A stretch of 64,000 nt of DNA from the NCBI GenBank assembly GCA_963682175.1, contig OY821789.1:7378001-7442000 (forward strand), in the 5' to 3' direction. The notes under the pieces were generated by a model. The model was not told the origin of the DNA. It saw only the letters and a list, made by a program, of their open reading frames with translations, and did no database searches. Shown piece by piece: positions 38,801 through 49,714 of this stretch. Source of the stretch: Triglochin maritima. Taxonomy: Eukaryota; Streptophyta; Magnoliopsida; Alismatales; Juncaginaceae. Every line of letters starts with the position of its first letter. The stretch's first letter is position 1. The position numbers were made by a program, and so were the translations under genes.

Positions 38801-41310
38801 TTATGTCTTCGGTGGGATTAGAATATTACCTTGACATAGTATGTCTCTTGGTTACAGGGATCTGCCTTCGTTTAGTTGTAGTGGTGAAGGTGTGTGTTGC
38901 TTGTTTTTAATAAATTGTCTCATGCATCAGATGAGCGTCAAAAGGTATTTTGCAATCAAAGTACGCTTGTATTTTTACTTTTTAGTTTGATTTATATTTA
39001 TCTTGGTTGAATTCGATCCAAAATTTTAACCTGAAGTAAAAGAGTACAGTCGTTTCTATATGTTGAATTTGTCCCTTTGAGTCCCCTTTTCTTGCTATTA
39101 ATGATCAAAAAAAGTTTTTATGTTGAACCCATCAGCAATTATAGGTTAATATTGGAGATGTAAAAGATGAATTTGGCCAAGGTGTGTCAAAATCACCAGC
39201 TGGGATTTCGATTTTTTGGAGAATCTTCCTTGAAAGAGGAATGAATCAAGAGAGAGAGAAAACAAAGAGTTTCAGTTAATGTAGAAGGCTCTTTGGTTCA
39301 CTTTTGCTAAATCTTAACTCGTTTTGAATCCAGGTTATTAATTTCTGGTTAAAGTGTATACACTTTGTATCAGACACTTTGAAAATGAAGCAAGCACACT
39401 GATTTAGACACGTAGTTGAGGTGTTTAAATGAGAAGTTGCTATTTTTTGTATTTTTGTCAACTAATTCCATTCCTACGGGGTGGTGTTAACATGTAACTC
39501 TTAGTTGTCTTTAAGATCGTGAATTTCTAATCCTTTAGGTGAAAAGCAGGTAGAAAATATACATGGTATAAAAATATTCTGCCATTTAATGAAAATTACT
39601 AATGCCAATATAGCATAATAACGTAAGGGGCTGAGCTTGAACATATTCTACGGTGTTTGTGCAACTCAAGACCAAGGTTTTCAGAACCGACCCGGATGTC
39701 AAACCGGCAACGTCAAAGATCAAAGGTTCAGAGATTTGATCGGGGTCGGACCGAAACAAACCGGTTGAACCGGTGACGTCAACATGATGTTATAAATATT
39801 GATATACACGATATATATTTTTTATGAATTTCTTGAATAATTGTTTTTTCAGATTCGGGTAAACGGATATCCGTTTACCCAGAACCGCGGCTGGACTGGC
39901 CGGTCCGGTTTGGTTTTCAAAACAGAGCTCAAGACAATAAGAGTTAATGTGCATGACTTTATTTCTCGAGTGTATAATGTCAAAAGGTGAAGATCTACTT
40001 CGTGAAAATCTAAAATACACTCTAAACAATATAACTATGTATTTCAGTAGTATAGCTTCTACGCCCAACATTCTAAACAATATATCTATGTATTTGAGTA
40101 GTGTGGCATCCATATCCAAACTCTCCATAACTTTGAACAATCAACTCGTGTTTAACCTTATGTTTAACATTAAAACAAAAGCATGTCCAATCGAACTCAT
40201 CATATTAAAACACATACAGCGAAGAAGAAGTGTTACCGTAAGAAGCAGCGTAAGAGCCATGATCTTCTCATTCTTGGACATCGGCCCCATCTGTGCCAAC
40301 TTCTCCCTGGCAAGCCTTGGAGCATCAGGACTACTCTTCATAGTCGGCGGATAAACAACATACAGAATCAACGGCACAAGCACCAACGAAACCAACCCAG
40401 GCACAATCGCAGCAACCGCCCAATCCGTCCATCCAATCGACTGGTTGATCGCCCCAAGTGTCAGATTCGCACTCAACGGGTTCGCAGCCATACCGGTAAG
40501 AAACATCGCCGACGAAATAACCGAAGTCTGGAAACACGTCAGCATAAGCCACGCCCCAAGCTTCCGTTCCGTCCCGTCCCCGACATTACTCCCGCAAGCC
40601 AAGCAAAGCGACTTAACAAGCGGGAGGAAAATCCCCCCTGCCCGGGCGGACACGGACGGGATGGCAGGCGCCAAGAGCGCCTCGCTGAAGACGAGACTGT
40701 AGCCCAACCCTAACGAAGAGCTTCCGAAGAGGGAGACGAACTGGTAAGCAACGCGGTTGCCGAGGCCGGTCTTGATGAAGCCGCGGGCGAAGAAGAATGC
40801 GAGGGCGATGAGCCAGGGGATGGGGTCCCCGAAGGCGGAGAAGGCTGCGGAGAAGGTGAGAGTTTTGGTGAGGACGGAGGCACCGAGGCCGAGGAGAGCA
40901 ACGGCGCCGAGCGGGAGCGGTTGCGTTATGATCCCCACGATAGTCGCGAGGAAGATCGCGAGGAGTTGCCACGCGTTGCGGCTCACGCCGGCGGGGACGG
41001 GGATGAACCAAAGGACGACACCCGTCGCGATCGACGCCATCAGAGGCTTCATCGCCGCGCCTTGCCATGGCTGCTCCGGTGCCGATGATGACGTGGAAGA
41101 GGAAGCCGAAACGGGAGGGAGAGATCGGATCCGTCGAGATGGGAGATCGAGAATGCGAGGTTTAAGATCGAGGTTGCGGAGGGAGAGGGGAGTGGTGCGG
41201 AGGCGGATGGAGGAGAGAGAAGGGGAGGGGAGGAGGTGGTGAGGGGTGGAGGTGGAGGGGAAGCGTGAGCGGAACCCTAGAAAGTTGAGGGGGAGGGCGG
41301 AGGAGGCCAT
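32810..41310 (-). CDS. DIT1: Plastid 2-oxoglutarate/malate translocator (DiT1/OMT)
   Basis: Three exons, all joined in phase 0: 41310-40237 (358 codons), 35371-35150 (74) and 33172-32810 (120 plus stop), giving 552 residues. Residues 1 to about 70 are Ser/Arg/Leu/Pro-rich with few acidic residues, a chloroplast transit peptide. From about 87 on the protein is a chain of hydrophobic helices of the DASS (SLC13-like) family, with signature blocks ALAFFFARGFIKTGLGNRVA, GGIFLPLVKSLCLACGSNVG, TWFAALIAMAGYLNKYGLIS, HYFFASGAAHIGAMFTAFLS, LSNLMGGLTHYGIGSAPVFY and an IGLW end. In the inner chloroplast envelope DiT1 imports 2-oxoglutarate against malate, feeding ammonia assimilation and photorespiratory nitrogen recycling with DiT2. 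The first exon is GC-rich while the introns are AT-rich. Intron 1 is 4865 bp and intron 2 is 1977 bp, swollen by repeats. Good splice sites and no frame breaks. Confidence 0.96.
33173..35149. other. Intron 2 of DiT1
   Basis: AT-rich intron with no recognisable transposon ends and no coding feature beyond small chance frames. Confidence 0.7.
36760..37758. mobile_element. ACCGGTT-family insertion, degenerate
   Basis: The right end AACCGGTTTACTCTC ... TTTCAAAAACCTTG and internal TCGGTCAGTCCGCCGGTCGGA match the hAT-like elements at 39673-39927 and 41538-42193. The left end is degenerate (TTCAAAAACC... near 36765), so the boundary is approximate and no target duplication was found. Confidence 0.4.
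39673..39927. mobile_element. hAT-like MITE in DiT1 intron 1
   Basis: 255 bp flanked by a perfect 8-bp duplication CTCAAGAC (39665-39672 and 39928-39935), the hAT size. The left end is CAAGGTTTTCAGAACC; the right part reads GGTTTGGTTTTCAAAACAG, so both ends carry a GGTTTTC-AAAACC motif. The interior is rich in ACCGG. No coding capacity. Confidence 0.75.
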
Positions 41311-41537
41311 TGGTGGGAGTGGAGTGGAGTGGAGGGGGAAGGGGAGGGGAGAAAGGGTGTGGGGCCGTTGGATTGAGAATGGTCGGTTGTGATGGGACGA
41401 TGGGGAACCAGGTAGGGGTGGTTGGTGGTCGTTGGAGTTGGGGTAATCGGATAGGTAAAGGGATCCGGAAGAATGGGAGGATCCGGAACGAGTGGTGCTG
41501 GAATTGCCAATTGCCCACCACTCTTACGTACTACTAC
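41311..41537 (-). promoter_or_regulatory. Proximal promoter and leader of DiT1
   Basis: On the minus strand the ~100 bp before the start codon are a nearly pure C/T tract (CTCCCC, CACTCC runs), a common plant leader type. I see no clear TATA box. A transposon starts only 228 bp above the start codon, so host-derived proximal sequence is short. Frames in this CT tract are not genes. Confidence 0.45.
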
Positions 41538-42193
41538 CAATGTTTTAAAAACCGGACCGGACCTTACAGTTCGACCCGGTCAAACCGGGAAATGATGGTT
41601 CAGCGGCCTGTTAAATTAAAAATCGAGCCTCTAGTCGAACCGTTCTGAACCGGATTGAACCCGGTCCGACCGGGTTGGACCGTTTGGTCGGACCGAATAT
41701 AAAAATATTTCAAATTTTCCTAATTTTTAAAATCAGAAAATATGAGGATTTTTTTCCTATTCTTATAAACAAAAATCCACAAACCCTTCTCTCTCTCACC
41801 AAATCCTTTTGTAAGTATGATGTCATGAATAGTATTGAAGATTGATTTTGATTTTAGATTATTAATCCAAATAATACTTTCTCTGATTCTTATCCAAACA
41901 AATTTGTCCCGTTAAGTAAAGATAGTAAATTTACTGAGTTAAGCAAATTGTGTTTGATATCATGAATTATATTTAAACGTTTGGTGTGTATATATTAAAT
42001 AATTTTACAGAAATCGGTTCAAACCGGTCCAACCATTAATATTTATTCGGTCCGGTCCAACTTCGGGTCTCAAAAATGTTGATGTCATGTTGACGTCATC
42101 AACGGTCCGACCGTGGTTGGACCGTAGTTCGACCACATTGAACCAAAACCAAAGCTTTATCGGTTCGATGACCGGTTCAGTTACGAAAACCTT
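41538..42193. mobile_element. hAT-like element immediately upstream of DiT1
   Basis: About 656 bp. Left end CAATGTTTTAAAAACCGGAC; right end read inward AAGGTTTTCGTAACTGAACC. It is flanked by ACTACTAC at 41530-41537 and 42194-42201 (8 bp, though low complexity). The interior has many CCGGTC/GACCGG runs with inverted symmetry. Same family as 39673-39927. Confidence 0.65.
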
Positions 42194-42201
42194 ACTACTA
42201 C

Positions 42202-43867
42202 TACTACTCTTTTAGCATTTGTCCCCTTTGGTTGGAGTAACAACAACTAACAAGGTTGTCGATTCGAGCTTCAACTGTGACGTTGGGTTAAATATGTTCC
42301 TCCCATCCTTCCCAAGATTTGGATAAGTTCTACAAAATTTTGGGTCATCAAAGTTTTATATATTCAACAAGCCTTGGGAACAAACATTGATGCGCATTTT
42401 AGTTTTCTTCTTCTTGGGCTTTCTCTTGGTCCACTATTCCGTGAGTTCTATATTCTCAAATTATTAATAAACCAGCAAATTGCATAGCTAAGAATTTTCC
42501 ATAAGTACTCTTTTTAACTTCATACATTGAAATTTATGTTATTGAAATGTGGACTTCCAACTTGTGTATTACTTTAATTTGTTTTTCAGTTTTCTTGTTC
42601 AAATTTCATCTTTTGACTTTCATTATATCTATGTTGAACGGCTCATGGGTGTTGACATCAGCCCATCGCTAATCACAGGTAGATTAAAAGGTCTTAACAC
42701 AAATCAAATTGAAATGGACTAACTCATAAAAGTCAGCCCACCTAGGCCCCGTTCGCCACAAAATTATACATATTCGTATTCCTATCTCGGCCTTTTTATA
42801 TATGTATGGCCGAATGTACTACATAGTTCACTTGGGATTACTAAATGACGGTCTAGATAATAGTTTAATACAAGTCATAAGATCAGATGATTAAATTCAT
42901 CTAAGACACATCTTCACTTCATGTATCATGATTTAGTGGTTCAGTAACTTGGCTTGAATCTCACAAAGATATCTCTTTGGGATGATTTTTTTTTTACTTT
43001 AGATTAAGTTCATTTTAAATCCTTGGTAACACTTTAAAATATGATACCTTAAATTACGGCATTTATGCAAAAGTTGTCAAAATCATGTCCCAAGTTGGGA
43101 GGAGACATGTAGATTAATGCCAAAAGATAAATAGAGAAAATGCCAATATTATATTTCAAAAATGCCAATATTATATTAAACGCAAATATTATATTAAACG
43201 CTAATCTCCACAAGTTAACTCTAACTTTAATATTCAGATTAATTAAAAATGCCAATATTATATTTCCAAAATGTGTATTGTACATTTTTTATGATTTGAA
43301 GAAAATCTTAAACGCCTTATGAACTAGATCTATTGTAGGCTATGCAACAGCCTAAGAAGTTTTTAATAAAGTGAGAATTTTTTTGCAATTAATGTAACTA
43401 ATATTGCTATTGCTCCCATACTATGGGATTGTGCTCCAGCAAACAAATGTTGTGGCTCTAAAGTACAAAATTGACAGAAGATCACTAGAAAGTTAGTAAA
43501 AATTACAAAGAGTTTCTAGGAATTTATGTGAAATATATTGGATTGACAAAAGGTGTGAGAAAGAAATGTATACAAATTGTTGTATATCATGTAACCAAAT
43601 ACTCATTATATACAGGTAGGGGTTAGTGCCTTAAAAAGATGAATAGAAAGTATTACATATTAGTCAGTGTCAAAGAAGCTTGAGAAAACTATTGAAAATT
43701 CATGTAACAGTGTGTCACGAACAAAGAGTCTAAAGTCGATCTGCCATTCTTGTGTGGAAACTTCGCCGTAAGTGAATGATGATTCACATAAGCCAGAGAT
43801 AGTTACGCTTTTGAAATAAACATAAAAGGAGAAAAGTAACATAAATATATAAAAAAAAGTTATGCCA
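42202..43867. other. Intergenic, no gene seen
   Basis: AT-rich sequence. A small cluster of near-repeats (AATGCCAATATTATATT and AACGCAAATATTATATT) occupies about 43138-43260. Nothing else is recognised. Confidence 0.5.
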
Positions 43868-44332
43868 AAGAAATAAGGGAAATGTTTTATGAACGCATGG
43901 CGTCACGGACGCGCTCTACGTGGATATCCATGTCAGCCCTTACGTGGCCAAAGCATGAATGTTTTTTTGTTTTTTCTTTCTGATGTCCACTCAAATCACA
44001 TTAAATGCGTTTCAACTCAGCACGTTCTCTCTCTCCACCCAAATACAAATATGATGACACTCTTTCTTTCTTCTTCATTCTTTCTCTCCAGAATAAATCA
44101 TCATTTCTAGCAAGATATTATGTCGAAGAAGCGTCTGATGCCGACTCCCAGGATTCTTCACAACGTAAGCAGCGTGAATGAGACGGTGCGAAGACTTCCC
44201 GATGTTCTTGTCAGCGTTAGCATCGTGAATGTTCTTCCCTATTTTTTTCCTAAACGTAATTCTTGTGGGGTAAAATATACAGTGGGAGGTTTGTTGAGTT
44301 TGTGCGGGGGTGGCAGCCCCTGCGGGGGACGT

Positions 44333-44336
<4 letters not shown>

Positions 44337-44363
<27 letters not shown>
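44337..44363 (+). repeat. Poly-C tract
   Basis: 27 consecutive C, preceded by GCGGGGG and GGACGTGAG and followed by a GCAAAGCGAGCG...CGCTTTGC inverted repeat (about 44364-44397). Length could be affected by sequencing. Confidence 0.85.
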
Positions 44364-44477
44364 GCAAAGCGAGCGGACAGAGGGAGCGCGCTTTGCAGAC
44401 GTTTTTTTGTTTTGACATCATATTATTGCATTCCATATATTGATTCGTTTATTCCGACAATAATGAAGCCATATATT

Positions 44478-45380
44478 ATTCCGGACTGCAAATACACTTA
44501 TTCCGGACTGCAAATACACTTATTTCGATTCCGGACAGCAAATACACTTATTTCGGACAGCAAATCCACTTATTCCGGACAAACTTTATGTTCTGCTTCT
44601 GGACACACTTTATTCTTAAACCGGACAACAAATACACTTATTCCGGACAACAAATACACTTATTCTGGACAAACTTTCTGTTCCGTTTCTGGACACACTT
44701 TCTTCTTATTCTGGACAACTACACTTATTCCGGACTGCAAATACACTTATTCAGGACATCAAATACACTTATTCCGGACAACAAATCAACTTATTCCGGA
44801 CAAACTTTATGTTCCATTTCTGGACACACTTTATTCTTAAACCGGACAACAAATACACTTATTCCGGACAGCAAATACACTTATTCCGGACAAACTTTCT
44901 GTTCCGTTTCAGGACACACTTTCTTCTTATTCTGGACAACTACACTTATTCCGGACTGCAAATACACTTATTCCGGACAGCAAATACACTTATTCTGGAC
45001 AACAAATCAACTTATTCCGGACAAACTTTATGTTCCGTTTCTGGACACACTTTATTCTTAAACCGGACAACAAATACACTTATTCCGGACAACAAATACA
45101 CTTATTCCGGACAGCAAATACACTTATTCCGGACAAACTTTCTGTTCCGTTTCTGGACACACTTTCTTCTTATTTTGGACAACTACACTTATTCCGGACT
45201 GCAAATACACTTATTCCGGACATCAAATACATTTATTCCGGACAACAAATCAACTTATTCCGGACAAACTTTATGTTCCGTTTCTGGACACACTTTATTC
45301 TTAAACCGGACAACAAATACACTTAGTCCGGACAACAAATACACTTATTCCGGACAGCAATATACACTTTTTCCGGACAT
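44478..45380 (+). repeat. Higher-order minisatellite (21-bp core, about 221-bp unit)
   Basis: The core is AAATACACTTATTCCGGACA-like, about 21 bp. It is organised in a longer block that also contains AAACTTTATGTTCCGTTTCTGG and AAACTTTCTGTTCCG variants. The AAACTTTATG anchor falls at 44581, 44802, 45023 and 45266 (spacings 221, 221, 243). The AAACTTTCTG anchor falls at 44671, 44892 and 45135 (221, 243). The 22-bp excess in the third block is one extra core unit. The long forward frames crossing it in all three phases are by-products of stop-free repeats. Confidence 0.92.
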
Positions 45381-45737
45381 ACACATAACGTAAACTGGAC
45401 AAACACATAATGTAAACTGCACACACACATAAAGTAAGCTAGACAAATTAAGTTGATCCAACGTAAAACTTAAAAACAAATATTTTATTATGATAAGTGT
45501 GGGCTCTGCACGAATAATGAGACTGCATGATATCCTAGGGTCTGCACACTGTCTTATCTGTGTATTGGGAAATGAATCGTTCAACTTAAAGAACCGGCGT
45601 TTTTTAAAAAGACCAAAACGCGCGAAGAGAAATTTCGCTGACTGGACGCTGACTCAAAGAAAAATATCTAAGCTGTACAGATCCACGTAAGGCGCGTCCA
45701 TGACGCGCGCGTCCGTCTATCACGACTCAAGAAATAA

Positions 45738-46560
45738 ACGTCGAAAGAGAAGGCCAAGATGTGTCAAAGGGACTCAAGTCTTGCTCTGCATGAGTAGAAA
45801 GGATGGGTCAGCATGGCCAGAAAGATATGCATGTGTATTAAGATCAAATTGAATTATATCTTGTGATTATGTAAAAACAGAACTTTATGATACAACTTAA
45901 ATTATAAAGATTAGAATGTTAAACGAAAATGCATGTAGTGGTGACATGATGATATTACCCTAACAGTGGTGAGTTAGTGACCAACTACTCCGGATCTAAC
46001 CTAACCCACTAGTAGAGGCTATTACAATAGAGAAATCAACCATACCATTAAAATAAAGCACTTTCTGTGGATATTATTTACTAAGAAGGAACCCCACCTA
46101 AACAAGATGATTAAAAATAAAGACAGTTAAAAACAAATGTGTGAAGCTCCATCGCCAACTACATTCGGCCCACACATAAAATCTAGTCACAAGTGTTCTC
46201 CATGATAGTCAAACGAACCAGGTTTTTAGGTCTATATGAAAGGAAATGAAATTAAAAAAATTGAAATATGTGGATAGTAGTAATGGAGGAACAACCCCAT
46301 GGTGATGGCAATGGGAGGCCTTGTGTCCTATATCTTGGACAACTTGACATCAACTTGCCACCACAGTCCACAAATTAAATTGAGTGTCACATGACTCACA
46401 TCAGTTTCTAGGGTTTGAAATGAAGAAACAATATACAGGGGATGTGGAAATTCTTCATGCTTCTTCTTCATTTCATGGGTCCCTATTCTTTTGCTTCAAT
46501 TGAGCAATTTTGTTTTCTCAAATTAGTATATATATTTTCTATCTTATTGCTTGTCTTTTT
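45738..46560. other. Intergenic, no gene seen
   Basis: AT-rich sequence without recognisable genes or transposon ends. Confidence 0.5.
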
Positions 46561-46846
46561 GATAATTTTCCTAGTAACGTGGTGATTAATTGAATGGCTA
46601 GACATTCAAACTTTATTCTTAATTTTAGCTATTCTAAGGTTGAGGATTTGAATTTTGCCGGGTAATTTTTTTATGCTTAAGTGAGTTATTTGTTGTCGTC
46701 TTTGATAAATTTCCTAGTAACATGGTGATTAATTGAACCGCTAGACATTCAAACTTTATTCTAAAGTTTACTATTCTAAGGATGAAGATTTGAATTTTGC
46801 CTGGGTAATTTTTTTAATGCTAAAAAATGAGTTATTTGTGGTCATC
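46561..46846. repeat. Tandem duplication, two 143-bp units
   Basis: Unit 1 starts GATAATTTTCCTAGTAACGT at 46561 and unit 2 GATAAATTTCCTAGTAACAT at 46704. Shared blocks include GGTGATTAATTGAA, CTAGACATTCAAACTTTATT and GGATTTGAATTTTGCC. The two copies differ at scattered sites, so the duplication is not recent. Confidence 0.85.
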
Positions 46847-46942
46847 ATGGTGGTGGTAGTACTAATTAAGATTCACGGTAGTTCTACATGCAAGTTTATT
46901 ACTAGATCAATGTTTTATTGATAATATTACTATATCAATGTC

Positions 46943-47907
46943 ATGCTGCTTGGGTGCCATCAAGAAATAACGAATTTGATTTATGTAATCTGAAATCAAC
47001 TATTTCCACTAATGTCACATAAAACCAAAATAGTTGTCATAATGTCATTAACTTTTCTCGAATGTCATTCTGTTAGCAAACCGTTAATTTTTCCGTTAAC
47101 GTTACGTATATTAATATTAATTTTTAATTGAAATTTTGCAGAATCATCCTGAATAAACTTAGAATTCATAAAATTCATTATATGTGTGGTAAAAATCAAA
47201 AAAATTACTCAAATAAGTTATCTACACTCTCTCCCGTCTCTATTTTTCCCCATCTCTCTCGTCTCTTCTTTTTCTCTCACTAAACTAATGAAATTCGATA
47301 ATTTTTTATATTTTAAAAATATAAAAGAATTAATTGTTTTCATAAAAACCATTTTTCTTATAAATATATTATTTTTTATAAAAAATATATTTTCCAAAAA
47401 ATGATGAATTTAAATCAGATAAATAAAAATAAATATTTTTCGAAAAATAAATTTTATGAAAAATAATTATTTTTTATATAGAAAAATAAATATTTATTAG
47501 AAAATGTATTCTTATAAAAAAATTAATTATTTTGTATTCTTAAAAAATAAAAATATAGAATTTCATTAGTTTAATAATCAAGCCATTAAGTTTAGCAGGA
47601 GAAAAAGAAGATATGAAATATGAAAGATAGAGATGATAAAGAGTATAGATAAATTATTTGAGTAATTTTTTTCAATTTTTACAACACATATAATAAATTT
47701 TATGAATTCTAAGTTTATTCAGAGTGATTCTGTAAATATTTCATTAAATATTAATACACGTAACGAAAAAAGTTAACGGAATGACATTGGAAAAAATTAA
47801 TGGTATTAGAACAAGTATTTGGGTTTTCTATGGTATTAGTGGAAATAATTACTTTCAGATGGTAAAAATCTAATTTCATTGTTTGTTGATATCACTCAAG
47901 CAATTCA
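46943..47907. mobile_element. Long-terminal-inverted-repeat MITE, copy B
   Basis: About 965 bp. The right arm read inward begins TGAATTGCTTGAGTGATATC and the left arm TGCTGCTTGGGTGCCATC. Both continue through ATCTGAAA, ATTTCCACTAAT, AATGTCATTC, CCGTTAAC, CTGAATAAACTTAGAATTCA and ACTCAAATAA blocks over about 280 bp. The centre is AT-rich with short GA/CT segments. A (TTA)n repeat abuts the right end (47909-47930). Same family as 28763-29754; no coding capacity. Confidence 0.75.
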
Positions 47908-48172
47908 CCATTATTATTATTATTATTATTAGTAGTACCAGACTACTAGCTGCTACAACAACTCATGTGAGGATTAAGGTTTTGATTGGAAAGCAATTCT
48001 AGCTTTTCACAACTGCCTTGGCCTTGGGGATTTTTGAAGGTTTGATATAGGGAAAAGATTTCTGTTGTCATGAAATTACATATAAGGTTCTATAGTAATA
48101 TTATATTAGTTTTATTCTCAAGTTTTTACGACATTTCACAAGAAAGTATTTTGGATACAAACATTAACTCTA

Positions 48173-48197
48173 GGGGGGGGGGGGGGGGGGGGGGGGG
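48173..48197 (+). repeat. Poly-G tract
   Basis: 25 consecutive G. It directly precedes the hairpin-rich segment at 48198-48660. Confidence 0.85.
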
Positions 48198-48660
48198 TGG
48201 TTGTGCAGTCGGATTCTGAGGGAATCCGACGGAAACGGAATTTGGATTCCGGTTGACTCCGGAAAGGAGTTGTTTGTGCACGAAAACATGGATTCCGTCG
48301 GATTCTGTGGTATGTTTAAAATTTTCTTTGAGTTTTCCGTCACTTTGAGGTCGGAAACCGACGGAAACCGAATTTTTTCGGTCGACCGTCAAACATTCGG
48401 TCCACCGAAATGAATATAACGGACGACCGAACTTAGTTCGGTCGTCCGTTTACGTTCACTCTGAGAAGTCGTATTTCGGTCGACCGAAACTAGTTTCGTC
48501 CGTTTTTCTTATCTGAACTGTTTTCCGACACATGCACAAACAACAGAATTCAGTCAAAGGAAAACTGTTTTCTACTGAATTCTGTTTTCCTCTGTTTTCC
48601 CGTTGACTCTGAAAATCACAAAACGTTAAGAAAATTATTATCCACAAAAAAAGTACTTTC
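48198..48660. repeat. Hairpin-rich segment with paired CGGTCGACCG-like sites
   Basis: Contains CGGTCGACCG at 48379-48388 and 48477-48486, each with a degenerate partner about 19 bp on (CGGTCCACCG at 48398). It also has a perfect 12-bp inverted repeat GGACGACCGAAC-TTA-GTTCGGTCGTCC at 48421-48447, and several GGAATCCGACGG / ATTCCGTCGGATT inverted pieces at 48220-48310. Codon-like frames in it are not convincing. It may be a piece of a diverged repeat sharing the site grammar of the LTR arrays. Confidence 0.6.
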
Positions 48661-49714
48661 AACGTCCTACCAGATTTAGTTCAATTTGACTCTCTTTTTT
48701 CCAAAGGTAACATTTGTTGTAATAAGTTCATATTTACATTAAAAAAATACTTTTAACAATTTCCTTCCTCGACGGCGACCGCCACCATACTTCACATCCT
48801 TTGTAGTCATAGAAAAATAACATCGCAGCCCCACCCCCACCTTATTTTTCGTCCTTATCGTTGTTAACGACAGTATATATATAATTGATATTATCACTGA
48901 CTCACTCTCTCCTTTACTATTATTAATGATGTCACCACGACAGCCAAAGTCTCGCTGGTTGAGTGGTTGGTCTAAAGCCATCTAAGCTCTGGTTGTACGA
49001 CGACAATTTGAAAAAACTAAAAGGGCTTTATGTAAATATTTTATTTTAATAATTTTGAATGATAGGGGATATTTTAAAGAAAAGTGTGAGAATCTGAGAC
49101 TGATAGTGGTGTGGAATATATTTCTTTGACAATGTGTCCATTTCGAAAGCCACACTTAATATTTAATAACAACCTTGCAAAAACAACCGACTAAGATTAA
49201 TTATAGGAGATTGGAGAACAATGAAGTTTGAAACTTTAAACTAATAGGTTTGAAATACAAAAATAAAAATTGACTTCTTCCTCATCATTCCGTTGGTTTC
49301 GTCTCAATTGCACTCTTAACATGTCTGCTTAAAATACGAACGTAACGGATAATAAAAACGGCTTTTCCGAACTAAATATAAACATCATATGTCACGACAA
49401 TTGACACTTTGTGGCAGATTCGAATACTTTATATTCGATTGTTATGTTAATTACCTCCACTAAAGAAAACATGCCGTTACAAGATTAGATCAAAACATGA
49501 AAAACATGTCTAGCACATGGCGTTTCGTCTCAATGCAGGTTCTAAGTTAGTTATAGGGTCCTTTTGGAACAAATTATTTTAAGGTCAGGTGTTCTATAAT
49601 GTGTGGACTTATGGTTGAGGTATGTTTGGTAAAAAATATAAAAACTTCATGTCTCAACAATGTCGGTACCTATGAATTCTTAAAAATAACAGATATCAAG
49701 GGATTTTGCTTGCC
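48661..49714. other. Intergenic, no gene seen
   Basis: AT-rich sequence. A short tRNA-like string (GGTTGAGTGGTTGGTC near 48957) does not extend into a tRNA. Confidence 0.45.

Larger units (their letters stand above)
35372..40236. other. Intron 1 of DiT1
   Basis: 4.9 kb intron holding at least two insertions of an ACCGGTT-rich inverted-repeat family (about 36760-37758 and 39673-39927). The rest is AT-rich and unremarkable. Confidence 0.75.
43877..45728. mobile_element. Mutator-like non-autonomous element carrying a minisatellite
   Basis: 1852 bp flanked by an identical 9-bp AAGAAATAA (43868-43876, 45729-45737), the Mutator duplication size. The ends are inverted: from 43900 GCGTCACGGACGCGC then TACGTGGAT on the left, against GCGTCATGGACGCGC then TACGTGGAT read from the right (about 45681-45706), with weaker matching out to the termini. 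The middle holds a poly-C tract (44337-44363) and a higher-order tandem array (44478-45380). No transposase. Confidence 0.7.

Noticed and set aside
40183..41242. Plus-strand frames of up to 176 residues opposite DiT1 exon 1
   Set aside because: Antisense shadows of the GC-rich DiT1 first exon.
41162..41540. Minus-strand frames of 87-119 residues rich in Pro and His above DiT1
   Set aside because: Low-complexity CT tract of the DiT1 leader in shifted phases.
44478..45380. CRISPR-like regular repeat
   Set aside because: Repeats are contiguous minisatellite units without unique spacers, in plant DNA; the LTR palindrome arrays likewise lack spacers of fixed length and are not CRISPR.
44310..45393. 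Three long overlapping forward frames (157-194 residues) with repeats such as NKYTYSGQQIHLF
   Set aside because: They run through the 21-bp minisatellite in all three phases because the repeat lacks stops; they are not protein-coding genes.
48950..48995. tRNA gene (GGTTGAGTGGTTGGTC)
   Set aside because: Only an A-box-like string; no matching acceptor stem, anticodon arm or B box.
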